Below, one piece after another: positions 1 to 9,339 of a stretch of DNA of 39,200 nt. The first letter of the stretch is position 1. Each line of letters opens with the position of its first letter. The stretch comes from Hondaea fermentalgiana (taxonomy: Eukaryota; Sar; Bigyra; Thraustochytrida; Thraustochytriidae): NCBI GenBank assembly GCA_014084085.1, contig NPFB01000008.1, positions 112,893-152,092 of the forward strand, in the 5' to 3' direction. The position numbers and the translations under genes are program-made. Below the pieces are notes generated by a model. It saw only the letters and a program-made list of their open reading frames with translations. It was not told the origin of the DNA and did not search any database.

Positions 1-51
<51 letters not shown>

Positions 52-53
52 TC
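1..53. repeat. (CTTT)n microsatellite
   Basis: About 13 perfect copies of CTTT start the window and run off its left edge. It lies about 550 bases upstream of the first gene. Similar tetranucleotide runs recur in other promoter regions here. Confidence 0.97.
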
Positions 54-602
54 GACCGCTCGCTGGTCGCTCATTCGTTTGAATTTGTTGACTGTGAATT
101 TGAATTCGAATTCGAGATTGTGGGATTGAATTCGAATTTGAATTTGCATTTGAATTCATTCGTCCAACGCGGCAGTCTTGAGCGCGCCGCGAGCGAGCTC
201 GGGCAGGCAAGGCCAGGCGCCCGCGGCGTCGGCGCGGAGAGCCCTCGCTTGCCGCGCGCAGCTAGCCAGCCAGCTAGCCAGCTAGCTAGCGAGGTCCGCG
301 TCGCGCAGCGTCGGTCGGAGCGCCGCACATCAATCAATCAACCTCACTCATCACCGCGGCGCGAGAGCGTCCGGTCCACGCGGGCGGGCTCGCGCCAGCT
401 AGACCGCCAGACCGCCAGACCTCCTTCTCCGCCGCGGACGCCGTCGCGGACGCCGCCGCGGTCGCCGTGCGCGCCCGCGAGAGGGCGCGGCAGAGCGCCT
501 TCCCCGCGCGCGGAGAGCTCTCGGGCGGAGCCTCGGAAATTGGCGATCGAGCGCACTGCAGCGTGCGAGAGGATTGCACGCAGTCGCGCAAGGGCGGGCG
601 CC
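54..602 (+). promoter_or_regulatory. Upstream/5' UTR region of the coiled-coil/PH gene
   Basis: This stretch holds an AT-rich island at about 77-158 built from GAATTT and GAATTC units, then very GC-rich sequence. It has a GCTA/GCCA tetranucleotide tract at 261-290 and short TCAA repeats near 331-342. The reading frame of the downstream gene stays open back to about 120. No ATG is present there in that frame before 603, so the region is read as promoter plus 5' UTR. The exact transcription start cannot be seen. Confidence 0.55.
77..158. repeat. AT-rich GAATTT/GAATTC island
   Basis: Many overlapping GAATTT and GAATTC units in an otherwise GC-rich upstream region. The same word is used at 30753-30800. 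Confidence 0.75.
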
Positions 603-2639
603 ATGGAGACGGCCTCCGAGGAGCTGCGCAAGTCCACGGACGCGGCGCGGTCGACGGTGGCGCAGCTGGCGCGCAGGCTGTCGGTGTGCGGCGGCGGCGG
701 CGGCGGCAGCAGCGAGGACGACCTGCACGTGCTCGCGGAGAAGCTCGAGGACCAGGTCGCGAGCTGGCTGGAGAGATGCGACAAGGACGCGCACGCTCTC
801 GGCGAGGAGCGCGCGCGCCTGCGCAAGGACCGCAAGGACCTCGATGAACTCAAGGAGGCGCTACATGAGGGCATGGAGCGTCTCGCGGAGGGGCGCCAGG
901 AGATGACGCAGATCCAGGCAAAGTTCGCCAAGGCAAGAGACGAAATCGCGCACGAAAGGCGGCGCCTCGCAGAGGACTGGGCCAAGCTCGCCCTCGAGCA
1001 ACAGCGCGCCGCCACCGCCAAAACTGCGAACGCCGAGGCATCCTCAAGAGATGAGGCCGCCGCGCGCTCCACGACCGCTACGGTTTCCAACCTCACAGCC
1101 GAAAACGAGCGTCTCCTGGCCAAAATCCAAGACGCTGCTCGCGAACGCGAGAATCTTCAGCAACAACTCGACCTTGCCAAGCGCGAGCTTCAGCCCGTCC
1201 AAGACACTGCTGGCAAGCTGAGGGATGAACTGGACACCACCAAGCACGAGCTCAAGGCTGCGCTCGCCAAGGCTTCGGAATGGCACGAAAAGCACGACAA
1301 CCTCGCGGCTCAGTTCGCAACCCTCTCGGGCGAAAACGAGGCTCTGCGAATCGAGACGAGTCGTCTCGAGGCCGCTCGTGCTAGTCGCGACACCGAGTAC
1401 GAAGCATTGCGTAAGGAGAGAGATGACCTCAAATTACAACTTAAATCACTCGCCGCCGCCTCAGCAGCGGCCGCCGTGGAGGCGGACGCTGCAAAGAGCC
1501 GGGCTCCCCAAGATGTTCACAACGCCGCACAAGCGATCCTTGCTCAATCAACCCAAGCCGCCCAGCCCAAGGGGGAAGCTTCGGGCGGTGTCCTTCGAAG
1601 CGCACACACTAGCAGCAGCAGCAACAGTAGCAGTAATTCGAGCAGCGAGAACCCAAGCGACAGCGCTGCAGACAAGACGTCCGGCCCGACCGGAGATCAG
1701 AAAAACCGCGATCAAAACAACAATGGAGCAGCAGCAGCAGCAGCAGCCGCAGCAGCCGTCAATGAGGAAATGGTCTTTCTCCAGGTCGAAAATCAGCTTC
1801 TCATTGACCAAAACACGGCGCTTCGTCGACAAGTCCAAATGGTGCAGGCTGATCTGGCCCGCATGACGGAAACGGAACCTGCCAGCCCGACCTCCGGCAA
1901 GAGTCTCCTCGCAGACGACGCGAGCCCAACTTCTCCCAAATCCTCTTTGCAACGGAACTCAAATGTAAGCCGAATGCCGCTGCGTTCGCTGCGTCGCGCC
2001 AGCAGCGCTTTCATGGCCAAAGTTGCCGACGCGTCAGCGCATCACAATCATGGTTCGCACGCTGAAATCCCTCGCATCGACAAAAACTCTTCCCTACAAT
2101 CAGAACTGTTTCTCCACCAGCAAGAGTCCTCTTCCGATGTCTCTTCCATCTCGCGAACCTCTAGCTTCAGCCGCAAGACCGGCTACGTCATGATGGCGGA
2201 CGGCTTTACCATCACAAACGATATTCGTTGGGTCAGGCAGTATTTGGTGGTAACAGGCAGCAGCTTCGCGCTTTTCCCGAGCAAACGCGTCTCCGAAACA
2301 TGTTTGGACGACGATCCCGGACGGTGGACCGCGCCGACCGGCTTTGTTGCGCTTTTGACGAGCGACATACACACTACCGCTACGCGCGCCTCCATCTCTA
2401 CCGCGCAGGACGGTGCAGTGGGCGACGAATGCCACGATGAGACGGACAAAACCGAAGAAAGCAAAAAGGCAGCGGCCCGCATGCACTTGCTGGTGGGCCC
2501 TGACCGTGCTGTGCAAAAGCATGTCAACGCAAAGAGGCGCATCTTCGACCGTCGTTCGCCTCCCTTTCTCTTTCGCGCTGGCGAGAGCGATCTGGTCGAA
2601 TGGTGCAATGCCATTAATGACGCCATTGCCGCCGCATGA
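603..2639 (+). CDS. Coiled-coil protein with C-terminal PH-like domain
   Basis: The 678-residue protein starts at the first in-frame ATG, in the good context GCGCCATGG. A glycine run lies near residues 32-38. Long charged heptad-like coiled coil covers roughly residues 50-140 and 160-285, followed by a low-complexity Ser/Asn/Gln/Ala stretch and another short coil at about 390-420. The last 150 residues (about 527-677) look like a pleckstrin homology domain: a G-Y-V start, a W-V-R-Q-Y-L-V-V strand, and a final helix with E-W-C-N-A-I-N-D-A-I, the usual PH C-terminal tryptophan helix. PH domains bind phosphoinositides or proteins at membranes, so a membrane-associated coiled-coil adaptor is inferred. 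The exact family is not recognised. It is convergent with the deubiquitinase gene. Confidence 0.75.
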   Translation: METASEELRKSTDAARSTVAQLARRLSVCGGGGGGSSEDDLHVLAEKLEDQVASWLERCDKDAHALGEERARLRKDRKDLDELKEALHEGMERLAEGRQEMTQIQAKFAKARDEIAHERRRLAEDWAKLALEQQRAATAKTANAEASSRDEAAARSTTATVSNLTAENERLLAKIQDAARERENLQQQLDLAKRELQPVQDTAGKLRDELDTTKHELKAALAKASEWHEKHDNLAAQFATLSGENEALRIETSRLEAARASRDTEYEALRKERDDLKLQLKSLAAASAAAAVEADAAKSRAPQDVHNAAQAILAQSTQAAQPKGEASGGVLRSAHTSSSSNSSSNSSSENPSDSAADKTSGPTGDQKNRDQNNNGAAAAAAAAAAVNEEMVFLQVENQLLIDQNTALRRQVQMVQADLARMTETEPASPTSGKSLLADDASPTSPKSSLQRNSNVSRMPLRSLRRASSAFMAKVADASAHHNHGSHAEIPRIDKNSSLQSELFLHQQESSSDVSSISRTSSFSRKTGYVMMADGFTITNDIRWVRQYLVVTGSSFALFPSKRVSETCLDDDPGRWTAPTGFVALLTSDIHTTATRASISTAQDGAVGDECHDETDKTEESKKAAARMHLLVGPDRAVQKHVNAKRRIFDRRSPPFLFRAGESDLVEWCNAINDAIAAA

Positions 2640-3389
2640 CCATTTTCCAAAATTCAACGAGCGACTCCCGCCCTTCATGTCCATGATCAGGGCTATCGGC
2701 AGTCGCGTGGCGCGCACGGGTGACTAGACAGTCAATTCTCTGGGCAGCGAGCAGCAATGATGATCGCTTCAGCTTCCGTTGCTGAAGGATCACGGTGTTG
2801 TCTCGCCGATTCTCTCTGGGGCCGGTGAGAAAACTTCGCAGAGCGAGATGACCGACCGACCATATGACTGAATCAAGCAAGAAGGAAAACGAGGTCGGGT
2901 GACTGCAAGTCAAGCCAGGTTTTCTCAAAAGTCTCGAAGCACGAATTTTTTACTTCGCATCCTCATTGTCACAAAACAGCCAGGAGTGCAAGCACAACGG
3001 CCTCACAGACCCGGCCAAGAAACAGATGCAAGTCGCTGCAACGGAGGACGGGATGACCGACGACTGTCGACTGTCGCCACCTTTTGCTACATCCCGCTCT
3101 TGAACAACGAGATCGACGCGGTGGCGATCAGGGTCTCGAACGTCGTCGGATGGATGCGTGCATCTTCTCTCAAGAGCCCGCTCGCTCCATACTTTGCAAA
3201 AAACGACAAGAAAACGCATCGAGTTCATTCGTGTGATGAAAAACCATTTCGTCGTACGATTTTTCACGGAAGCCAAGAGACAACCTTTGTGCTAGAGATG
3301 ATTTCTCGTTCTTGTATTCTTCTCTCCGTTGTCATACTTTTCTTTTTTACAGTTAGTTTCATCATCTTTCCAAAAAAACAAAAAACATT
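2640..3389. other. Convergent intergenic region, 3' ends
   Basis: Some 750 bases separate the stops of two convergent genes. Open frames exist on both strands (for example 2899-3498 plus), but none has an ATG-led, protein-like composition. The right part is T/A-rich (3330-3395), as expected at 3' ends. No RNA gene was recognised. Confidence 0.5.
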
Positions 3390-3395
3390 TTTATT
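3390..3395 (-). terminator. Putative poly(A) signal AATAAA overlapping a stop codon
   Basis: On the minus strand the deubiquitinase ends in two tandem TAA codons. AATAAA begins on the last two bases of the first one. This is a canonical signal sequence, but its use is inferred. Confidence 0.4.
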
Positions 3396-6300
3396 ATTGT
3401 TGCTTTTCACTTCGTCGTCTCTTGTAGTACAGACAGTACGCAGACGAGCTCACCACGGAGGCCGCTCGCACTTCCGTGATGCTGCTATCATCGCATAAAT
3501 ACCATGCTACAGGGCTGGAGGCCGACTCCTGACGGGCCACGTGCGCCGTGTAATGACCCATACCCGCAGTGCCCATGTGGTTCGTCACAGCAAAAAGGTC
3601 AAACACTGTGTCTTCCTTTTCCTTGTCACCACCAAAATCTGCCAAAAAGGGAGCGAGATCTAACTCCTCGAGAGGAAAATCCACCAGCGACATGATTTTA
3701 CGGTGACTCCGCGGCTCAAATCGCTTCAAGCATAAAATAAGTACCTCGGGAAGCCGAATGATGCGCATTGTTTTATCGGCCTCTTGATCAGTCTTGCACT
3801 TCGGGCAGCTCCACGCATTTCCCGTGCCGAGCCGCTCTCGATTAGAGAAGAACTCCAAGCACTCGTGCAAACTGTAAATTTCACCGCTCACGCGATGCAT
3901 GGATGCCACGCGTGACTGGTGTGCCACTCGTGCCTCGTGAGTGCGCGCACTCTCGTGTTGGACGGTCGCTGTTGTTGGCGCTTCCTGATACGGGACGGCA
4001 ACCTTCTTCTTGTTTCGTTGCTTCTTTCTCTTTCGCGCCGCTGCTCCGGTACGCTTGCGGTCCTTCTTTGACTTGCCCGTCGGGCAAGGACTCTCTGCCG
4101 TTTGGCTTTGATCGTCCCATATGGCAGCCAACACGAAAAAAGCTTTGGGCACACAGTCTTCAAGGCTTCTCGCATCATCGTCGGGAAAGTACACCATTTC
4201 TTCAGCATGACCACGTCTCTCGGAAACCACGTCTGCATCGTTGGATTTCATCTCTGCGGGAACGCTGGCGTCCGAGCCCGCAAGATCGCTTCCATTCTTT
4301 GAAGTGCTTGTCGAGCATGTTACCCCCTCCTTGCCTTCTTCCTCGCCTTCATCATCGACCGACATGGCATCAGATGTTCCCGGCGGAATCGACGTCTCGT
4401 CTACTGTGTGGTCAGCTGGAGCACAACAACCCTCGACGACGATATCTTCCCCATTATGATCAACGAAACGGAGCCTGAGCGCGCGTCCCTCACGCTCCAG
4501 CATGGACGCGTCGCGCGTGTCGAGGCCCGTACTCAGCAATCTCAGGAGCCGTGAGATAGCCATGCGGACTTCAAGGCATGTTCGTGATGCAGACACACGG
4601 AGCAAAAGCGGTAGACCTACTGTCGGCGCCTCTGGAGAATCACTCGATCTGTGCAGGACAAAGATCTCCCGCACATCGCTACCCACTCGCGACTCTCTCC
4701 TTTCAGAACCATTTTCTGCCGTCGTACTCGCGTTGAGACGCCCCGTTTCCCCCCTTTTATGGCTCGATGACAGCTGCACCTCAAGCAGCGCTGGGTCGGC
4801 CAGCTCGTACATGTAAAGCTCGCAATTCGGATCCAACAACAAACGCACCGACTCGTTGTCTGTGTAATCGCGCACAATCGCATGATGCCTTAGCTGTACG
4901 AGAAGTTGATGCGCAGGCGCGACTCCGCAGAGTTCCGCGAGCTTGCTCTTAAGATGACGGCAGCTGTCCACAGCTCTGACGCCGACAGCGTAGCGGACCC
5001 GCGAGAAGACAAGGCTTCCGGACTTGTCTTGCACCTGCCGCACTACGGTCACCGTCACGATGCGGTCGCGATCAACGGGGATGGCCAACGGAAGGAACAT
5101 GAACGGCGTAAAGGTGTGCGACTCAAATTTGCAGCGCGGGCAGGCCACCGTGTTGTGCAGCTGGCCTTGAAAAATGTGCGTCACCATGGAATGCTCGCGG
5201 CGAAGGTGCTTGGCCCATGACTCTGCTGCGAGGTCTGCGATAGATCGCGGCGGGTCGCTGACGTTGTCGACTTCTGCAAAATACGGCTTGATGTGAACCA
5301 AATTCAGATCTTCGTGAAGCGTATCGAGCAGAAAGATGAGAAGTTCCTGAGCGTCATGCTGCATGAATCCGGCGAACTGGCCGCCAGACCCAGGAAGCGT
5401 GCCAATGGCCCTCTTCATCATCACAGGCGTGATCGTCGGGCTCGAGCCAAACCACAATTCCTTGATGAGCGAATCCCACACCATCGCAAAGCGCGCGCCC
5501 GTCCCAAGCACGCTTTCGAGATTGCGGTCCTGTCTGAACTTATTGGACAAAAAATAGCGCGTCAGCGGCCAGCAGTTACTCAGACATTGCAGCGTAGAAT
5601 TCATGTAGCATGTATTGCCAAGATTTCGAAGTCCCACGAGTCCGCGGAACTGATTTTCCTCCATATTTGGCGAACACCGTTTGCGATGGAAACGCCACGC
5701 GCTTGCTTGACAGTCCACGCTACAGTAGCGCGCTCGACGACACTTGCCGCACACTTTGCTCGCCTTTGGATCGCAGCACGAGAGGCAGTCTCGTGCGCCA
5801 GCAGACCCAGGTCGCACGCGACAAACGGCCAAGTGAGACCATTTCGCATCCCAATGCTGTGGGTCTTTGGGAAGATCAAAAGCTTCGTAAATGCTGCTCG
5901 ATCGTCGCTTGCGTGCAACTGCAGGAGAGCTCGCTGGTGAACGAGGTGTTGCTGGGTTTTGAGGCTCGTAAAAAACAACCTCCTCACGCCTGTACTCATC
6001 GTCTGACGCACTTGCAGCGTCAGCGGATGACGGTTTCTCGAGTTGTTTCTTGGTGGGCACATGTGGGTGCCATGCTTGCAACGCGCGCCACGCTTCTTCA
6101 GGAATCCAGACGAAATCGATTGAAGGCACCCCATTTCCAGGACCGCAAGTGCTGTCTGCTAGACGCACGGGACCCGGCGCATTTTGTGCGCTCGAGGCGT
6201 CCTGATTTGAGATCGTGGCCCGATCATTGAAAAACCCAGTCCAAGATTTCCATTGGGACCACCACGTCGCCGAAACTGCAACAAATCGTCCGCGAAGCTG

Positions 6301-6594
6301 CGTTGCATCAGCGCATGACTCAACGCCAGCAAGTGCTTCTTGCGGCGAAATCCCAGCCTGTTCAAAGCAGCGTTCCACTGTCCCTCTCTCTAACGTGATC
6401 TGATCGGATCCGCCGTCGCTTGAAGCCTCATCCAGGGTATGTTTGACACAAGCATCCGGTTCGCCAATAGACCGTGGAGTCCAGGTGGCTGGCTCAGGTC
6501 TGTCGCGATTCGAAACTTGAGTTGGCTTTCCTGACATTTTTACACGAAGTAGTGGTCTTGGTGGCGACTCGCTTGTTCCGTGTTGTGCTGGCAT
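3394..6594 (-). CDS. Ubiquitin carboxyl-terminal hydrolase (DUSP-MYND-USP)
   Basis: This 1066-residue single-exon protein removes ubiquitin from substrates. The N-terminal part (about 95-175) resembles a DUSP domain: a W-W-x-Q-W-K motif and D-F-V-W-I-P-E-E-A-W. A MYND zinc finger follows (about 268-306, Cys/His ligands ending in H-R-K-R-C). The USP catalytic domain starts with G-L-R-N-L-G-N-T-C-Y-M-N, placing the nucleophile at Cys329. F-M-Q-H-D-A-Q-E-L and the F-Q-G-Q / C-P-x-C zinc-ribbon motifs follow, then a long insert with a ubiquitin-like segment and a disordered acidic/basic stretch. The His box G-H-Y-T-A-H places the catalytic histidine at His1014, and W-Y-L-C-D-D-S completes the set. 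The catalytic residues look intact. The internal layout is closest to the USP4/11/15 type, with a MYND finger as in plant UBP15-19. ATG at 6537 (residue 20, better context) is an alternative start. Confidence 0.93.
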   Translation of the reverse strand: MPAQHGTSESPPRPLLRVKMSGKPTQVSNRDRPEPATWTPRSIGEPDACVKHTLDEASSDGGSDQITLERGTVERCFEQAGISPQEALAGVESCADATQLRGRFVAVSATWWSQWKSWTGFFNDRATISNQDASSAQNAPGPVRLADSTCGPGNGVPSIDFVWIPEEAWRALQAWHPHVPTKKQLEKPSSADAASASDDEYRREEVVFYEPQNPATPRSPASSPAVARKRRSSSIYEAFDLPKDPQHWDAKWSHLAVCRVRPGSAGARDCLSCCDPKASKVCGKCRRARYCSVDCQASAWRFHRKRCSPNMEENQFRGLVGLRNLGNTCYMNSTLQCLSNCWPLTRYFLSNKFRQDRNLESVLGTGARFAMVWDSLIKELWFGSSPTITPVMMKRAIGTLPGSGGQFAGFMQHDAQELLIFLLDTLHEDLNLVHIKPYFAEVDNVSDPPRSIADLAAESWAKHLRREHSMVTHIFQGQLHNTVACPRCKFESHTFTPFMFLPLAIPVDRDRIVTVTVVRQVQDKSGSLVFSRVRYAVGVRAVDSCRHLKSKLAELCGVAPAHQLLVQLRHHAIVRDYTDNESVRLLLDPNCELYMYELADPALLEVQLSSSHKRGETGRLNASTTAENGSERRESRVGSDVREIFVLHRSSDSPEAPTVGLPLLLRVSASRTCLEVRMAISRLLRLLSTGLDTRDASMLEREGRALRLRFVDHNGEDIVVEGCCAPADHTVDETSIPPGTSDAMSVDDEGEEEGKEGVTCSTSTSKNGSDLAGSDASVPAEMKSNDADVVSERRGHAEEMVYFPDDDARSLEDCVPKAFFVLAAIWDDQSQTAESPCPTGKSKKDRKRTGAAARKRKKQRNKKKVAVPYQEAPTTATVQHESARTHEARVAHQSRVASMHRVSGEIYSLHECLEFFSNRERLGTGNAWSCPKCKTDQEADKTMRIIRLPEVLILCLKRFEPRSHRKIMSLVDFPLEELDLAPFLADFGGDKEKEDTVFDLFAVTNHMGTAGMGHYTAHVARQESASSPVAWYLCDDSSITEVRAASVVSSSAYCLYYKRRRSEKQQ

Positions 6595-7115
6595 GTCGCG
6601 CCAGCCCGCCCTTTTCCTCTTCCCGTCTCACGGCGCGCTCCAGATTAGTCGGGTCGTCGCTGTTCGCGTTGGCGCTCGCCAGCCCGGGCTTCCTTCCCTC
6701 TCCGTCCTCAGAGCGAGCGAGGCTGCTGGTCTCTCCAGCGACGTGCAAGGGACCCAAGAAGGGCCCACGCGAGGGGGGGTTCTTCCCCCGCCCCCGCGCG
6801 CACGCGCACGCGCACGTGCACGCACAATGGCCTCGGATAGCCCAGCTGCGCGCGGGCGCCTGATTATCGCGTTTGCAATTCCAGTAGTATTTCTTTCTTT
6901 CTTCCGACTCGCTTTCTTCACACAAAACAAAGTTCAAGCGGGCGATGAGGATTCTCGAAATTCCGGGACGGAAGCTCGTCGCAGACGGAAATCCGGACAC
7001 AGCCGCCCCGCCGCAAATCTTGATCTTCTCTCTTCTTCGTCAATCGCCTTCTGTGCGGTGCGCGCGGAAGTGAGCTATCCGCGCTTGCTCTGCGCTCGCG
7101 GAGGACGCGAGGAAG
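6595..7115. promoter_or_regulatory. Divergent promoter region, deubiquitinase / Rtt106-like
   Basis: This 521-base spacer lies between two divergent ATGs. It contains a G run (6773-6779) and an alternating CGCGCACG/CGTGCA purine-pyrimidine tract at about 6797-6828. It has no protein-like frame with a start. It probably serves both genes, and nothing more specific can be supported. Confidence 0.5.
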
Positions 7116-8628
7116 ATGGCGAGCGAGGAGGCTGCCGGCATCGCCAAGACGCTCGGCGTAGGCACCGAGGTACGTGCGCGGAGCGCTTTTGGGGGTGGGC
7201 TTCTTCGAGCCATGAACAAGCGAGAAGGTGACTAACGACCAAGACGAGGACGACCACAACGATGTCTGGATTGATGCAACGGGCGCCGTGCCGTCCTGTT
7301 ACGTCACGGGTGCAACGCAGGTTGCTGCGCTTTGCGACGCATGTCCTGAACAAATTGAGCTGGTGGTCAAGATCCTGCGCAAGGTCGAGACGCAGATCAA
7401 GACAAACGCCGAGGCCCCGGTGGCAAGCACGATAAACAAGAATGGTACGGCCGACGCTGCTACCGCTGCTGCTGCTGCGAGTTCCGCTGCAAGCCAAGCA
7501 CCTGAGAAGGAAAGGGTCTCGGGCTGGTGCACAATCACGGGGCAAAGTTTTCAGGTGCCGCGCGGAAACCTGGACGTTGAGCTACTTGAAGACGGGAGCA
7601 TCGGGCTTCACAGCAAGTCTGTGAACATCGTGCTCCCTCCTAACGGCATTGAGTTCGCTTACGAGCTGCCTTCGCTCAACAGCGCGGCTTCTACCATAAT
7701 TCTCCGTCTGCATGAAGCTGTGCCTGTAGGAAAATCAGAGGCACGGACATTGCTGCTCACACCAAAGCCATCGCCCAAGAGCAAGCTTCTTCATGTAGAC
7801 CTGCGCAAGCCAGCACCAGGCAACCCGACGCTAGGCGACGCCGTGGAAGAGGAGCCAATCCAGGCATGGCGAATGCTGCTGGCATCGATGACTCCTGCAG
7901 TTGTGATTCGAGAACCTGATCCGGCCTATTTTCGAAGCAATCAGGGCAAGACGGCAGTCAAGTGCTACCACAACGTCAAGGATGGCGTGTTGTACCCACT
8001 TCCGGATGGCATTGCCTTCGTCCGCTCACCTACGCTTTTTCTTAATCTCCCTGAAATTGATCACGTTGATTTGCAGCGTGAAGTCTCTGGCGCCACGAGG
8101 AATTTTGACCTCAATATTGTCATGAAGGAAGGTACCACGCATGAGATCCGAATGATCGAGCGCGATGAGTTTGATGCCATATCAGCCTACGTGGCCAGAA
8201 CTCATATCAATGACAAACATTTGCAGGATGCACAAGATGCGGAGGGTGAAGGCGACGCGGAGGGGGCTGCGGAGCTCAGCGACGAGGAGGATGAGGACTC
8301 CGACTTTCATGGAAGCGATAGCGAAAACGAAGCAACCTCAAAAAAAGCTGCGCGAGTCAAGTCTGAGTCAGGGGAAGGTGCTGGTCATGCTGGCGATGCC
8401 GATGAAGACGAGGACGAGGACGATGAGGACGGAGATGGAGACTCTTCCGATGGCGAGGACCATGAAAGTGACATTGATAGCAGCGACATCGAGCTGGACA
8501 AGGATGTTGAGTTTGATGAAACGGACACGATTGCGTTGAAAAGACCCAAGAGGAAGGCTGCGCTTGCAGCCTTTCCCTCGTCCTCCTCAGCAGCAGAGGG
8601 CAAGCGTCCCAAGAGCGAGGAGGCATGA
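7116..8628 (+). CDS. Rtt106-like histone chaperone (tandem PH), two exons
   Basis: Two exons, 7116-7169 and 7228-8628, give 484 residues. Exon 1 is 18 codons from ATG at 7116, ending at the donor GAG|GTACGT. The 58-base intron contains an in-frame stop and ends in AAG. The main frame has no ATG near its 5' end, which supports the micro-exon. The middle of the protein (about 110-350) looks like the double PH module of Rtt106/SSRP1/Pob3. The second PH part has G-V-L-Y-P-L-P-D-G-I-A-F-V, and later M-I-E-R-D-E-F-D-A-I-S-A-Y-V, very like Rtt106. The C-terminus is a long Asp/Glu-rich tail with a basic patch, typical of histone chaperones. Rtt106 deposits H3-H4 in the nucleus. SSRP1 without its HMG box is the alternative; the yeast Rtt106 length (about 455) fits better. 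Confidence 0.75.
7170..7227 (+). other. Spliceosomal intron, 58 bases
   Basis: GTACGT...AAG intron in phase 0, carrying TGA/TAA in the read-through frame. Acceptor AG at 7224 would add one lysine and is equally in frame. A possible branch-like TGAAC lies shortly upstream of the acceptor. Confidence 0.6.
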
Positions 8629-9339
8629 TGTGACACATTCATGTAAGTTCGGCGCGCCTGCGCCAAAGAGCAAGAGAAGAAAAGAGACATGTGAATAGAG
8701 AAAGGGAAGGGGGGGGGGGGCAAGCGCATGCGACTATGCACTGGAAGCGATGAGGAGACAAAATATTCAGAACCGTTTTGCGAGCCTCGAGGCTGTGAGC
8801 GAAAATCTTTATTTTGCACTTTACCTGAGCTTTTCATTTATTTCATAAACCAGTGTCAAGCCATGCTGCAACGACAGGAATCGGTCGAGATCGTGTAAGA
8901 TGCTTCCTCATCACTCTTCTCTTCCATCACGCAAAGAAGAAAGGAATTAAGAGTGCCTTGAAAGAAAAAGAGGTTGTGGTGGTGGGTATGGCGGGTGGGT
9001 TATGAAAGGCGAACACGCGTCTCCGCGAGCAATGACGAAGATTCATCAAGAAGTTTTTATCAGTGAGCGATTTCTCGCACTGAGCAAACATATATATATT
9101 ACACCCATAGAATCTGAGCTCGCGCAAGACAAGGCATCTATCCAAGAGAAAAAAACAGAGGCTCAGAGCGTGTGAGAGAGATTTTAGAATTTTGGGTGGC
9201 CGTAAAGAAGAGATCAGTCATTAGAAAGGAAAAGGAAGAAAGACGGAGCTCTAACATTTGCGCTGTCAAACGCATGCCTCGCTCCAACAGCCAGCCAGCG
9301 AGCGAGCCAGCACACTGTGCACAGTTGACATAAGAAATC
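8629..9339. other. Convergent intergenic region, 3' ends
   Basis: About 710 bases between convergent stops. It includes a 12-base G run at 8709-8720, T-rich sequence with TTTATT near 8809 and 8837, and a short TA dinucleotide run near 9090-9100. Several open frames occur, but none is protein-like and none is called. Confidence 0.5.

Noticed and set aside
2899..3498. 199-codon plus-strand open frame in the convergent space
   Set aside because: No ATG at its start, mixed low-complexity hydrophobic end, overlaps the deubiquitinase 3' end, no family resemblance.
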